Origin: Candidatus Sabulitectum sp.
Lineage (GTDB): Bacteria; Fermentibacterota; Fermentibacteria; Fermentibacterales; JCC-6
Reading direction: 5' to 3'
NCBI GenBank assembly: GCA_029938555.1
Contig: JAOZUR010000003.1
Location: 42,476-88,606, forward strand
Length of the DNA stretch: 46,131 nucleotides
Shown here piece by piece: positions 27,043 to 36,649 of this stretch (the stretch's first letter is position 1; each line of letters starts with the position of its first letter). The position numbers were made by a program, and so were the translations under genes. A model generated the notes under the pieces. That model saw only the letters and a program-made list of their open reading frames with translations, made no database searches and was not told where the DNA came from.

Positions 27043-28476
27043 TTACTGAACAATCGGATTAAGAATTGGCGAGAGTTCTATTCTTAATCCAGGGTTTAAT
27101 GAAACAGCTTTTTCAGCTGCAAAAACTGCATCTTCTCTGTAACCGTAGTTCCAGAGCAATGCAGCCATATTTTTCCAAACTGTTGGTGACTCTGGAACAA
27201 GCTCAATTGCTTTTGCAAATTCAGTTACAGCTTCAGTAAAGTCACCACCGGAAGAGGCTATACATGCCCCTCTCACAGAATGTAAATCCGCACCGTAATA
27301 ACCATTTTCTTCTGCTTTTCTTAAGCTGATTAAAGCTTCATCAAAATCACTGGATTCAAGATAATTCTGTGCCATCTGTACCTGAGTAAGTCCAGGGCGT
27401 ACCCTTGCTGGGTATTCGAAAAAGAATGAGATAAATACAATTAAAATAGTGGTTGGAATAATGATTTTCCACCTGAATTGTGGAATCAAAAGAACCAGAA
27501 CTGGAATGTACAATACCCTATGTCGCATTGATGGAAAGAAAATAAATGCAGAAAATACCCCAGTGAGAAAAAGTGCTGTTGCCGGATTTTGTCCAATACC
27601 GGAAATGCCAAAAACCAGAATCAAAAAAGTTAAAAGAAGCAAATACTTTAATACTGTTGAACCTAACAATTCTGGTGCTTCAATGTTGCGACCAGGCCCT
27701 GGAATTGAAAGAAAAACTGCTGATTTTACCATTCCCCTTTGCCACCAGCCTCCAAAATCACTTTTTATCGAGTCTAAAGCTTTGTCTGTAAATGAATCAT
27801 GCCCCATCAGCTCTTCAAACTCAAGCCCTGGTGGTGTTTCAAGAAGTTCCCAGGTAGACCCAATCCACAAATTAAGTGGTCCGTTTTCGCCTACTGCAAA
27901 TTGTCCTCCAGAAAATAGATTGATAAACATTACAGGCAGAATTGCAAAAAGAAAACCTGAAGTTGTAAATACATATTTTCGCCACGGCCTGATAAAAAAC
28001 AGAGACACTGGTAAAAACAATAATAACTCGCCTCTGAAAAGAGCAGCACATCCAAGAGCCCATCCCATGAACACAGGGCGATTCTTGCCTGCCGTCAGGG
28101 CAATCGCCACCAAAGCTGCAGCAGGTGCCGCAGGTAGTACCTGAAGCCCAGCAAATGCAAGGGTTGGCTCTATGGCCAAAATTCCTGCGAGAATCGAATT
28201 ATTTCTGCTCTTTTCTCTAAAAAGGAAAAAAGCAATTGCTGGAATTAACGAAATCAAACTGAATATAAATCTGAGGAACCTAGTATTAGAGGAAAAACCA
28301 GCAAGCAGATATGTGGCTGGAGGCCTTTCAAAAGGAGGCGAATCACCGGTTACATAAGTAATTTCATCCACATGAAGATTATCTCCGAAAAACCAGCTTA
28401 ACTCATTGAAAGTTACAAATCTTGCGATTATACCCAAAATCAGGAAAATCAGAAAAATCAAATACTCTTTTTTCAC
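27043..28476 (-). CDS. polytopic membrane protein (GT-C-like) with C-terminal TPR repeats
   Basis: About 10 TM helices then AENGYYGADLHSVRGACIASSGGDFTEAVTEFAKAIELVPESPTVWKNMAALLWNYG. Confidence 0.6.
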   Translation of the reverse strand: MKKEYLIFLIFLILGIIARFVTFNELSWFFGDNLHVDEITYVTGDSPPFERPPATYLLAGFSSNTRFLRFIFSLISLIPAIAFFLFREKSRNNSILAGILAIEPTLAFAGLQVLPAAPAAALVAIALTAGKNRPVFMGWALGCAALFRGELLLFLPVSLFFIRPWRKYVFTTSGFLFAILPVMFINLFSGGQFAVGENGPLNLWIGSTWELLETPPGLEFEELMGHDSFTDKALDSIKSDFGGWWQRGMVKSAVFLSIPGPGRNIEAPELLGSTVLKYLLLLTFLILVFGISGIGQNPATALFLTGVFSAFIFFPSMRHRVLYIPVLVLLIPQFRWKIIIPTTILIVFISFFFEYPARVRPGLTQVQMAQNYLESSDFDEALISLRKAEENGYYGADLHSVRGACIASSGGDFTEAVTEFAKAIELVPESPTVWKNMAALLWNYGYREDAVFAAEKAVSLNPGLRIELSPILNPIVQ

Positions 28477-29882
28477 AAACCTATGGTTCCAGTTCCTGAT
28501 TGCATATTTCCAAATTCTCTGGTAATACTACCAGTTCTAGTCCAATTGAGCGTAGGAGATGATTCAATCCAGTTTTCATCAGAGCTGGAAAGAACTCCCT
28601 TGATCATAATCCAAGCAGGTTTTGTAAGGTCATAAAAATCTGACATTTCTACAAATTGAGGATAAAAATAAATAGAAGATGAACGAAACCATTCTGATAT
28701 TGTAAGAAGAATATCTTGCTGATTCATACCGGCAAATTTGCGTCTTAACTCTCGATCAAAACCACAATCTGCTTGAATGTGGAGCGAGAACACACCTTCT
28801 AATGGTGATATATCCCACAGTTCTGTAACATGTTCAGGTTCTTCTAAAGGAGACATCTCTGCTAATACACCACCTGGAAGAAGAAGCCATAGCGTATCAG
28901 AAGCATCAACCCATCCAGCTGGAGAAAGATACTGGGAAGGTTCCTCTAGTTCACCATCAACCAGAATAAATGATCGGTAAAAACCCAGAGGCGATGGAAC
29001 AATTGGAAGAATATCCGTAGCTGGAATAACAGGTGCATCTATACTCATTACCCTACACATTGCAGATAGCAAAGTTGCAGCTTCCATGGGTGTTGCCCTA
29101 CGGGAATCCAGAATTTCCTGCAAAGAACGCACGGTAAAACCTGCATCTCCTCCGGGAAATGGAAGTAACTGCAATGACTCTGTTATAAGAACCCTGCCTC
29201 GAGATACTCTCATCTGAGGCAGTGCCCCAGCAGCACCTGCTTCTATTGCAGCTTCCCGTAAATCAGGAGGAGTTTCCATAGAAGAAATTCTTGATGATTC
29301 AAGAAGAATATCTTGAACTTCTTTCCAATCAGCCGCAGTTGAAATCCATAATTCTTTATACTCTTCATTTATAGATGTAAAGACTATTCTATTTCGTGTT
29401 TCATCCTCTTCAAATCCAAATGAACCCACCGTTAAATTATCTAAATCGGGACATGATACAATAATTGTATCTGGTTGTTCACCAGCAATATAAGTATAAA
29501 ACAACCCTTTTTGTGACATTTGCCCAGAGTCAGTAATACGGAAAGTCCATTCCATATCCATTCCTGGTCGTAACCCTGGAAAAACAATAACCACAGCAAG
29601 GGGCCAACCTTCACTTCCAGAAAGAGTATCTACTGCCCATTCAGGAATATCTCTTAACCGTCCGGGAAATCCGTATCTAGCACTCAATACTTCAATTTCC
29701 ATGTATTCAGGGTCAAAATCTCTTGTGACTCTTAAAAATCTACCATCGTCACCGGAAATGGCTCTGTAAGAGACAATTGTTTCCTTTTCCGAACCATTCC
29801 ATTCTAAGTCAACTTCCACAGAAGTGTATTCCGATGGAGATGCAAATATTCCTGCGATAATCATAAGAACATACATCATCAT
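28473..29882 (-). CDS. secreted/anchored transglutaminase-like protein (apparently degenerate), partner of the upstream transglutaminase
   Basis: Architecture parallels the upstream DUF3857/transglutaminase gene; EAATLLSAMCRVMSIDAPVIPATDI...FYRSFILVDGELEEPSQYLSPAGWVDASD; no clear Cys/His catalytic pair. Confidence 0.5.
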   Translation of the reverse strand: MMMYVLMIIAGIFASPSEYTSVEVDLEWNGSEKETIVSYRAISGDDGRFLRVTRDFDPEYMEIEVLSARYGFPGRLRDIPEWAVDTLSGSEGWPLAVVIVFPGLRPGMDMEWTFRITDSGQMSQKGLFYTYIAGEQPDTIIVSCPDLDNLTVGSFGFEEDETRNRIVFTSINEEYKELWISTAADWKEVQDILLESSRISSMETPPDLREAAIEAGAAGALPQMRVSRGRVLITESLQLLPFPGGDAGFTVRSLQEILDSRRATPMEAATLLSAMCRVMSIDAPVIPATDILPIVPSPLGFYRSFILVDGELEEPSQYLSPAGWVDASDTLWLLLPGGVLAEMSPLEEPEHVTELWDISPLEGVFSLHIQADCGFDRELRRKFAGMNQQDILLTISEWFRSSSIYFYPQFVEMSDFYDLTKPAWIMIKGVLSSSDENWIESSPTLNWTRTGSITREFGNMQSGTGTIGL

Positions 29883-31567
29883 AACAACTTCACAATTCTT
29901 TGTGATGTACCTGATCTTACAAGTAAAGTTTCAAGAATTTCTGAGTTTGAATCGGTGATATCAGCAGTTTCTGTATAAAAAAGTGTTCCTGATTCATACA
30001 ACATTTCACATGAATAACCCTGTAAGTTAACAGGCAAAGCCAGTTGAATGTCCCATGACTCATCTAAAGAAAGGGAAACTTGAAGAATTTCTGTTGCAGG
30101 TGCATCAATAACAAAAGAATCAGGCGGACAAGGCAAAATCATTGAAGCTACCCTTGTTCCATGCAAAGATAACTCACGCAATCCTGGAAGAAGAATGTTG
30201 TTTTCACTAGAATAGACCCTCCATTGCCCTTCAAATACAACTTCTCCATTTTGAAAAGAAACAGAATCGCACAACAATGCCCCATAAAAGCGTCTGAACA
30301 TCTCTTTTCTAGCTGAAGGTAATGATTGTGTAAACAGTGTAGTTATCAGCTCAAGGGCAACGCCATTACTAACAACTCGAAGGGTGCCGGTAATAACTTC
30401 TTGTTCCATATCCAGATTGCCTGTTAGGGTCATTCTTAATGTATCATTCCAGTTTTCAATAGGAATTTGTTCAAGCCCAGATCCACCTGGAACAACCGGT
30501 AAAAATGAACAACCACGAAGACCAAAACTGAACCCTGCCTCGGAAGGAAGCCCCTCTGGCGTAGGATCAAGAACAATCCATTCATTATCTGTACCGTTCT
30601 TGTAAACCGTTACCATGTGATCAAAGCTTCTTGCATCAACTACAACAGCAGATTGCCTATAGGTGGTAGCAAGTGCAGGGTAAGCTTCGTACCCGGCTTT
30701 ACGCAGCAGCCAGGTGAGCAAAACAGATCTGTCTCGACAAACACCAGAACCATCTTCAAGTGTTTCCTCCGGTGTTCTTGGTGACCACCCTGGCCATATC
30801 CCAACATCAGCCCCAATGTAATTGATGTTATCTGCCACCCATGATCTTAACAAGTATGGATCTGTACCTGCTTCCAGCACAATATCATCAAGTTTAACAC
30901 AAAGAGAGTGTTGAAAAATATCAAGAGCTTCAGAAGCCTCTGCTGATAAAAGATTCGGTGTACCTGTAGCAACTGAAATCAACGGGTAGTCATAAGCCAC
31001 CAGCGGATGTGATAGTTTTGGTGAAAGATTATTAAATTCCCAGAAATACCCAGGCTCACTTGCTATCAAAGAAACATCTGCATTGTTCCGGATTTGAAAA
31101 ATAGACCGAAACACACTGTCTTCCAGCACCGGTGAAAAAGAGTAACTGTACACATTTGAAAGTGGTAAAGAATGTATGGTTCTAATAATATCAACCTTAA
31201 CTGTATCCCCTATTTCAAGGCCTGGCATCTGTAAAACTGTTTCTCTTAAAGAAGATTCTAGCCTGTTGGTTCTAGAAAGAATTCTATGTGGGCCTGTGGA
31301 AATTTCTGCCACTGAGTTTGACCGCCCACCCCGCCGGTACCCTACTTCTGCCTGCACTATATCAATGTCTTCCATCCCACTTCTAAATGCAATACTCATG
31401 TTGGAATATCTTTGAACGCCCCTGCCTGTAAGAGGAATAATCACAGCTTGAGTATGCTCTGAAATTGAACCATCTTCCTGAAATGTAATAGTAATTTTGT
31501 TAAGAAGGTAAACTGCGTCGGGAGAGCCAAGTAGTAGAAAAAAAGTCAGGATTGCCGCGAACACCAC
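29879..31567 (-). CDS. DUF3857-type transglutaminase-like protein
   Basis: GVCRDRSVLLTWLLRKAGYEAYPALATTYRQSAVVVDARSFDHMVTVYKNGTDNEWIVLDPTPEG gives Cys-His-Asp transglutaminase core. Confidence 0.82.
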   Translation of the reverse strand: MVFAAILTFFLLLGSPDAVYLLNKITITFQEDGSISEHTQAVIIPLTGRGVQRYSNMSIAFRSGMEDIDIVQAEVGYRRGGRSNSVAEISTGPHRILSRTNRLESSLRETVLQMPGLEIGDTVKVDIIRTIHSLPLSNVYSYSFSPVLEDSVFRSIFQIRNNADVSLIASEPGYFWEFNNLSPKLSHPLVAYDYPLISVATGTPNLLSAEASEALDIFQHSLCVKLDDIVLEAGTDPYLLRSWVADNINYIGADVGIWPGWSPRTPEETLEDGSGVCRDRSVLLTWLLRKAGYEAYPALATTYRQSAVVVDARSFDHMVTVYKNGTDNEWIVLDPTPEGLPSEAGFSFGLRGCSFLPVVPGGSGLEQIPIENWNDTLRMTLTGNLDMEQEVITGTLRVVSNGVALELITTLFTQSLPSARKEMFRRFYGALLCDSVSFQNGEVVFEGQWRVYSSENNILLPGLRELSLHGTRVASMILPCPPDSFVIDAPATEILQVSLSLDESWDIQLALPVNLQGYSCEMLYESGTLFYTETADITDSNSEILETLLVRSGTSQRIVKLL

Positions 31568-32280
31568 TGTCTCAGTTCATTAGATGAAGGTTGTGAAAAA
31601 CGAACAGAAGAAATTAAAGAAAAACTTGTGTATCCTTCCCGCAGAGCGTGAACATCAGTTCCTGAATTTTCTCGCACCGGTTGAATCTCATAAGGACCGT
31701 ATCTAAATGAATCTCCACCATTAATCCGTGTAAAAGGAATCTCTTTAGAAAAGTTTCCAATAGTTGTAATTTTAAAACCTTTATGGGTTTTATCTGGAAC
31801 ATTAATGTTTAAGATCATTCCAGAGTCTATCAATTTATACAACTGATTATCAACTACTTTTTTTAACACTTTTGATGATAGATCAAAAGATGGTGCTGAT
31901 GAATATTCCTGACTTATTGCTATGGCAGGTATTCCCCAAAAAGCTGCCTCGGTAGCCGCTGCAACCGTACCTGAATACCAGGTATTATTACCTACATTGG
32001 CCCCTGGATTGATACCCGAAATCACAAGATCAGGGGGATCACCTTTAATAAGTTCACTAAGTGCTAATTTTACACAATCCACTGGAGTTCCTTCAACGGA
32101 ATATTTTTGAGGATCGTGTTGCCTCAGGGTTAATGGAGAATACAAATTAAGCGACATACTTGCACCGCTGTGATGAGAAAAAGGAGCAACAGTAATAGTA
32201 TCGTGATGAGACAAAACAGACTCAAGAGCCGCTAAACCTGGTTCACTGTAACCGTCATCATTTACAAGCAGTATTTTCAC
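31546..32280 (-). CDS. surE: 5'/3'-nucleotidase SurE
   Basis: MKILLVNDDGYSEPGLAALESVL...VISGINPGANVGNNTWYSGTVAAATEAAFWGIPAIAIS. Confidence 0.95.
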   Translation of the reverse strand: MKILLVNDDGYSEPGLAALESVLSHHDTITVAPFSHHSGASMSLNLYSPLTLRQHDPQKYSVEGTPVDCVKLALSELIKGDPPDLVISGINPGANVGNNTWYSGTVAAATEAAFWGIPAIAISQEYSSAPSFDLSSKVLKKVVDNQLYKLIDSGMILNINVPDKTHKGFKITTIGNFSKEIPFTRINGGDSFRYGPYEIQPVRENSGTDVHALREGYTSFSLISSVRFSQPSSNELRQWCSRQS

Positions 32281-32282
32281 GG

Positions 32283-33173
32283 TTAAATAATTCTAGAGAG
32301 TGAAAATCTATGTGTGGTTCCTAAAGAATAATTACCTGGAACAAATGCGTAATCAAGAGTCCAATCTTTAGCAGACAGACCTGCGCCTGCTGTTAAATCA
32401 CCACTTTCATCATTAACTTTCCAGCCACCACGAAGAGAAATCCATTGCAAAGGGGTGTATTCTATTCCAAACCCTGCGTTTGTTCTGTTATCAAGAGGTC
32501 GTTCAACCTGGCCTGATACAGCAATTTCACCAAAGGAATAATTTTCTTGCCATTTTGAAGCAAAAACCCAAGTACGAGGAAATCTAAAATCCTCTTCATC
32601 CATAATCACTGAGGGACCAGAGTGAAGATAAGCTGCAGAAAACAATAATGAGGAATAAGGATGATAATTAAAACCCAAATCAACTGCCCAGCCATTGGAT
32701 GTTTCAAGCCATATTTTTTCATGAATCATCTTAAAACCAACACCAATATCAAAGCGTCCAAATTTGGCTGCTACTGCGCCATTTGCAGACAAATCTGTAA
32801 CACTGAATGTGTCAACAGGATCTGAGGTAGGAGTTTCCCTGTATTCAATTCCTGTGGTTGAAACAGATCTTAAAGCAAGTGAACCCACAAAAATGTTACT
32901 AAGCTCTGATACAGTTACTAAGTAATTCTGAGTTGTAGACCCATACCACTGGTTATGCCCAGCAGAAATAGATGACTTTTGACCTGCAAGTAAAGCTGGA
33001 TTAGAGAAGATAGCTAACTCACTGCCGTTTACCACACCAGTTCCACCAAGAGAGGCAATTCTGGCACCAACATCCATTTTCAGGAAAGGGTACAAACCCA
33101 AGCCTGCATCTCTGTAAACACCCGCAGCAGAAATTCCGGCGAGCAACATAAGTATCAATATTAATTTTGTCAT
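32283..33173 (-). CDS. PorV/PorQ-family outer-membrane barrel protein
   Basis: Signal peptide, FLKMDVGARIASLGGTGVVNGSELAIFSNPALLAG, beta-barrel-like alternation, ends TTHRFSLSRII. Confidence 0.7.
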   Translation of the reverse strand: MTKLILILMLLAGISAAGVYRDAGLGLYPFLKMDVGARIASLGGTGVVNGSELAIFSNPALLAGQKSSISAGHNQWYGSTTQNYLVTVSELSNIFVGSLALRSVSTTGIEYRETPTSDPVDTFSVTDLSANGAVAAKFGRFDIGVGFKMIHEKIWLETSNGWAVDLGFNYHPYSSLLFSAAYLHSGPSVIMDEEDFRFPRTWVFASKWQENYSFGEIAVSGQVERPLDNRTNAGFGIEYTPLQWISLRGGWKVNDESGDLTAGAGLSAKDWTLDYAFVPGNYSLGTTHRFSLSRII

Positions 33174-33252
33174 ACAAACCCCTATACATCCAAAAAGCTT
33201 TCAAGTTCCCAAAAGGGAATTATATTACTATTCTCATGAAAGGATAAAGATA

Positions 33253-34059
33253 ATGAAAATACTGGCCATCCGTGACTCTTATCAGACTGGTTATGTAAAT
33301 ATGGCTGCTGACCTGTGTTCCATGAAGTTTGTACAAAATGGGAATGCTGATGTGGTATTCCGTACATATATGTGGTCACCTCATTGTCTTTCAATCGGCC
33401 GCTTTCAAAAACCAGAACAGGAAGCAGACATAAAAAAGCTTCTTCGTGATGGTTACCATATAGTTAGAAGACCAACAGGCGGTAGAGCCGTGTGGCATGC
33501 CCATGAACTTACTTACTCACTTGTTGCAAAGGAAAATCACCCCCTTGTCTCTGGCACAATATCAGAAAGCCTGGAAAAAGTAGCTGGAATTCTAACAGAA
33601 GCATTAAAAAAAATAAATATTCCAGCAGTTCTAAATCCAACCACCCGAGAATTATCAACAGAAGGCAGAGCATTTAATCCGTGTTTCACTTCACACGGAC
33701 GAGCCGAGATAATGACCCCTGATGGAAGAAAACTAGTGGGAAGTGCCCAAGCTAGAAGCAAGGGTGTATTTATTGAACATGGCTCAATTTTATTCACAAA
33801 CCAGCAATCGAAAGCTGTAGACTACTTGCCATCAAAGGCTTCCGGCAACCTGAAGAATAAAATGCGTAATTTGCTTAATGCTGGTGTTGGTTCCATACTT
33901 GAATACAACAAAAACGCCACACCTGAAATACTTTCAGAATACCTTCATGATCAATTCAGTGAACAAGTAGGTTCCCAGGTAACTCCATTCTTTTCAGGCA
34001 ACCTTCCGTTCCTAAAAGAAACAGTTATTGAAAGGAAGAAGATTATTGAAAGCTACTAA
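33253..34059 (+). CDS. lplA: lipoate-protein ligase
   Basis: RTYMWSPHCLSIGRFQKPEQEAD...IVRRPTGGRAVWHAHELTYSLVA. Confidence 0.9.
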   Translation: MKILAIRDSYQTGYVNMAADLCSMKFVQNGNADVVFRTYMWSPHCLSIGRFQKPEQEADIKKLLRDGYHIVRRPTGGRAVWHAHELTYSLVAKENHPLVSGTISESLEKVAGILTEALKKINIPAVLNPTTRELSTEGRAFNPCFTSHGRAEIMTPDGRKLVGSAQARSKGVFIEHGSILFTNQQSKAVDYLPSKASGNLKNKMRNLLNAGVGSILEYNKNATPEILSEYLHDQFSEQVGSQVTPFFSGNLPFLKETVIERKKIIESY

Positions 34060-34915
34060 AAAACCAGACTGGCTGAAAATGCCAACAATAGGCAACAGCT
34101 CAGCAGGAGAAGTAAGAAAAATTCTTTCTTCCATGAATTTAAATACAGTATGTAATGAAGCTAGATGCCCAAATAGAGGCCACTGTTACGAAAGAGGAAC
34201 TGCAACTTTTCTTATTCTTGGTTCTGTCTGCACAAGAAATTGTAAATATTGTGCCATAGAAAAGAATGTAATTTTGCCTGCTAGACCTGACCCTGACGAA
34301 CCCCGTAGAATAGCAGAAGCTTCAGCAATGATGAAATTGAAATATGTTGTTCTAACTTCTGTCACAAGAGATGACCTTCCAGACGGTGGAGCAAGTCATT
34401 TCGCTGAAACGGTAAAAGAGTTAAAAAAGTTGATAAATGGGGTAAAAGTTGAAGTTTTAACCCCTGATTTTAATGGCAGTGAATCGGCACTAAAAATTAT
34501 TGCAAACTCGCAACCTGATGTTTTCAACCATAATCTTGAAACTGTAAGAAGACTTTTTTCAAATCTTCGCCCAATAGCTTCATATAATCAGTCACTGGAA
34601 ATTCTAAAACGATTCTCAGAGATAAAACCAGACATTCCTACAAAAAGCGGATTAATGTTAGGCCTTGGTGAAAACTCTAAAGACATTATAGAAGCGCTTC
34701 AAGACTTAAGAAACAGCAATGTTTCACTACTTACAATCGGTCAGTATCTTCAACCAACATCAAAACACATAAGTGTTGAAAGATATGTAGAACCATCGGA
34801 ATTTTTACAATGGGAAAAAACTGCGCTGGATATGGGATTTACTGCTGTGGCAAGCGGTGCTCTTGTTAGAAGCTCATTTCACGCCGACCTTCTTTCGGAG
34901 GCCAAAAATGGTTGA
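34028..34915 (+). CDS. lipA: lipoyl synthase (start TTG at 34028 or 34046)
   Basis: VCNEARCPNRGHCYERGTATFLILGSVCTRNCKYCAIEK, radical SAM lipoyl synthase signature. Confidence 0.95.
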   Translation: MKGRRLLKATKKPDWLKMPTIGNSSAGEVRKILSSMNLNTVCNEARCPNRGHCYERGTATFLILGSVCTRNCKYCAIEKNVILPARPDPDEPRRIAEASAMMKLKYVVLTSVTRDDLPDGGASHFAETVKELKKLINGVKVEVLTPDFNGSESALKIIANSQPDVFNHNLETVRRLFSNLRPIASYNQSLEILKRFSEIKPDIPTKSGLMLGLGENSKDIIEALQDLRNSNVSLLTIGQYLQPTSKHISVERYVEPSEFLQWEKTALDMGFTAVASGALVRSSFHADLLSEAKNG

Positions 34916-35912
34916 AACAAATAGTCCAAGTCCAATACCATTTTACACCCACGGTATTACAATGGCACCCATGGCAGGGGTAACAGATTCAGCATTCCGA
35001 AGAATCTGCATAAAACTAGGAGCTACCTGCTTGGTGACTGAAATGGTAACAGCCGCAGGTTTATCACGAAAAAGTGTAAAAACAAAAAACATGCTTAAGT
35101 TCCATGAAGATGAACAACCTTTAGGAGTTCAACTTTTTGGTGCAAAACCGGAAGATTTCGCCCGCTCTTCTGCACTGGTCACTCCTCTTGGTTTTAAATT
35201 CATTGATATCAACGCTGGGTGTCCTGTAAAACGAGTTCTTAGAAGTGGTAGTGGCAGCTCTTTACTGGGTGATATTCCAAGACTGCTTGAAATCATCAGA
35301 GTAACAAAAGAGAATACAGATCTACCGGTTACTGTAAAAATAAGATTAGGGCTCACTTACGATAACCCGGTTCCAGACAACATTGGCGAACTGGTAGCAG
35401 AGGCAGGTGCTTGCGCAGTGGCTGTACATGGTCGGTTCCGAGCAGATTTCTTTTCAGGTGAAGTTAACAAAGAAGGAATAAAGAGAATAGCTGACCTATC
35501 CCCTATTCCGGTAATTGCAAATGGCGATTCCACATCTGTGGAAGCAGCGTTAAAACTCAGAGATGAAACAAATTCAACAGGTTTGCTTATTGGTAGAGGT
35601 GCTTGGGGAAATCCCTGGATTTTCAGAGGAATTGCCGGTGGCAATCCAAACCCTGAACCAGGTGAAATGCACAGTGTTATAATGGAGCAACTTCAAATGA
35701 TGATGGAGTACGTACCTGCTCCTCAAGTATTCCATATATTCCGAGGGCATCTTGTTCAGTATTTTAGAGGGTTCTACGGCGCAGCTCAGTTAAGAAAAAA
35801 AGCTGTTAGTACAGAGTCAATACATGATGTGGACATTGTAGCAAAAGAAGCTGATATTGCAAAACACGCTTCAAAGGAGGATTTTTGCGAAGAACAGCAA
35901 CCATTGCACTGA
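34908..35912 (+). CDS. dus: tRNA-dihydrouridine synthase (start MVETNSP at 34908, SD CGGAGG)
   Basis: GITMAPMAGVTDSAFRRI...INAGCPVKRVLRSGSGSSLLGD...AVHGRFRADFFSG. Confidence 0.92.
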   Translation: MVETNSPSPIPFYTHGITMAPMAGVTDSAFRRICIKLGATCLVTEMVTAAGLSRKSVKTKNMLKFHEDEQPLGVQLFGAKPEDFARSSALVTPLGFKFIDINAGCPVKRVLRSGSGSSLLGDIPRLLEIIRVTKENTDLPVTVKIRLGLTYDNPVPDNIGELVAEAGACAVAVHGRFRADFFSGEVNKEGIKRIADLSPIPVIANGDSTSVEAALKLRDETNSTGLLIGRGAWGNPWIFRGIAGGNPNPEPGEMHSVIMEQLQMMMEYVPAPQVFHIFRGHLVQYFRGFYGAAQLRKKAVSTESIHDVDIVAKEADIAKHASKEDFCEEQQPLH

Positions 35913-36631
35913 TAACAATAGCTTTTCTGGTTGGATGTACAAAAACCACTGTTGTTCAATCAAATTATGTTATTCAAAATGAGATCACCGGCTCACAATG
36001 CACATACACCTGGCAATCTGGCGATTATTGGGAATTCCTTGCATGGGCACTGCTTGATGACATTTCATCATCGTCAGCCCTTGCTATCACAGCGGGGTAT
36101 ACACCTGAAACTATTCCTGAAGCTGGAACTGAAATAACTATTCCTATTCCCAAAGAATTTGAAGAAGCTGCACAAAACAGAATGCAATCTGCAAGGCTGG
36201 TTAGGCTTGCAACAGAAATTCGTGAAACTGACAGAAACCACTGTATGCAGTTATTAGAAGATGCTACAGAAAAAGATCCAACCTGGTCTGTACCCTTATC
36301 AAACATCACAGTTCTTCTTCTTGAAGACGGAAAAACTGAAGAAGCTTTAGAGCTGCTTGACCCCATGTGTCACAAAAACACACCTGCACTTATTCTTGCT
36401 GGAATAGCATGGTCAAAAGGTTACACACAAGAAGCTTTAACACATCTTTCAGAAGCACTTGCATCGAATAATCCAAGACCAGAAGTACTTGCTGCAGCTG
36501 GCATTGCATGGTCAGTAACCGGTAACAGAGAAAGAGCTGGTTTTGTGATCAGAAGGTTACTTGAAAACCCTGAAGCTCCATCAGAGCTAAGAATTCTAGC
36601 ATTGCGTTATGCCTTAATGCTTGGAGAATGA
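35885..36631 (+). CDS. lipoprotein with LysM-like and TPR repeats (TTG start, SD AAAGGAGG)
   Basis: RRTATIALITIAFLVGCTK lipobox; YTWQSGDYWEFLAWALLDDISSSSALAITAGYTPETIPEAGTEITIP LysM-like; TPR helices. Confidence 0.7.
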   Translation: MRRTATIALITIAFLVGCTKTTVVQSNYVIQNEITGSQCTYTWQSGDYWEFLAWALLDDISSSSALAITAGYTPETIPEAGTEITIPIPKEFEEAAQNRMQSARLVRLATEIRETDRNHCMQLLEDATEKDPTWSVPLSNITVLLLEDGKTEEALELLDPMCHKNTPALILAGIAWSKGYTQEALTHLSEALASNNPRPEVLAAAGIAWSVTGNRERAGFVIRRLLENPEAPSELRILALRYALMLGE

Positions 36632-36649
36632 TATTTCCTTATTTTTTTA

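Noticed and set aside
27449-28144. 231-aa plus-strand ORF
   Set aside because: Antisense to the TM-TPR protein; composition is consistent with a shadow ORF, no recognisable domain.
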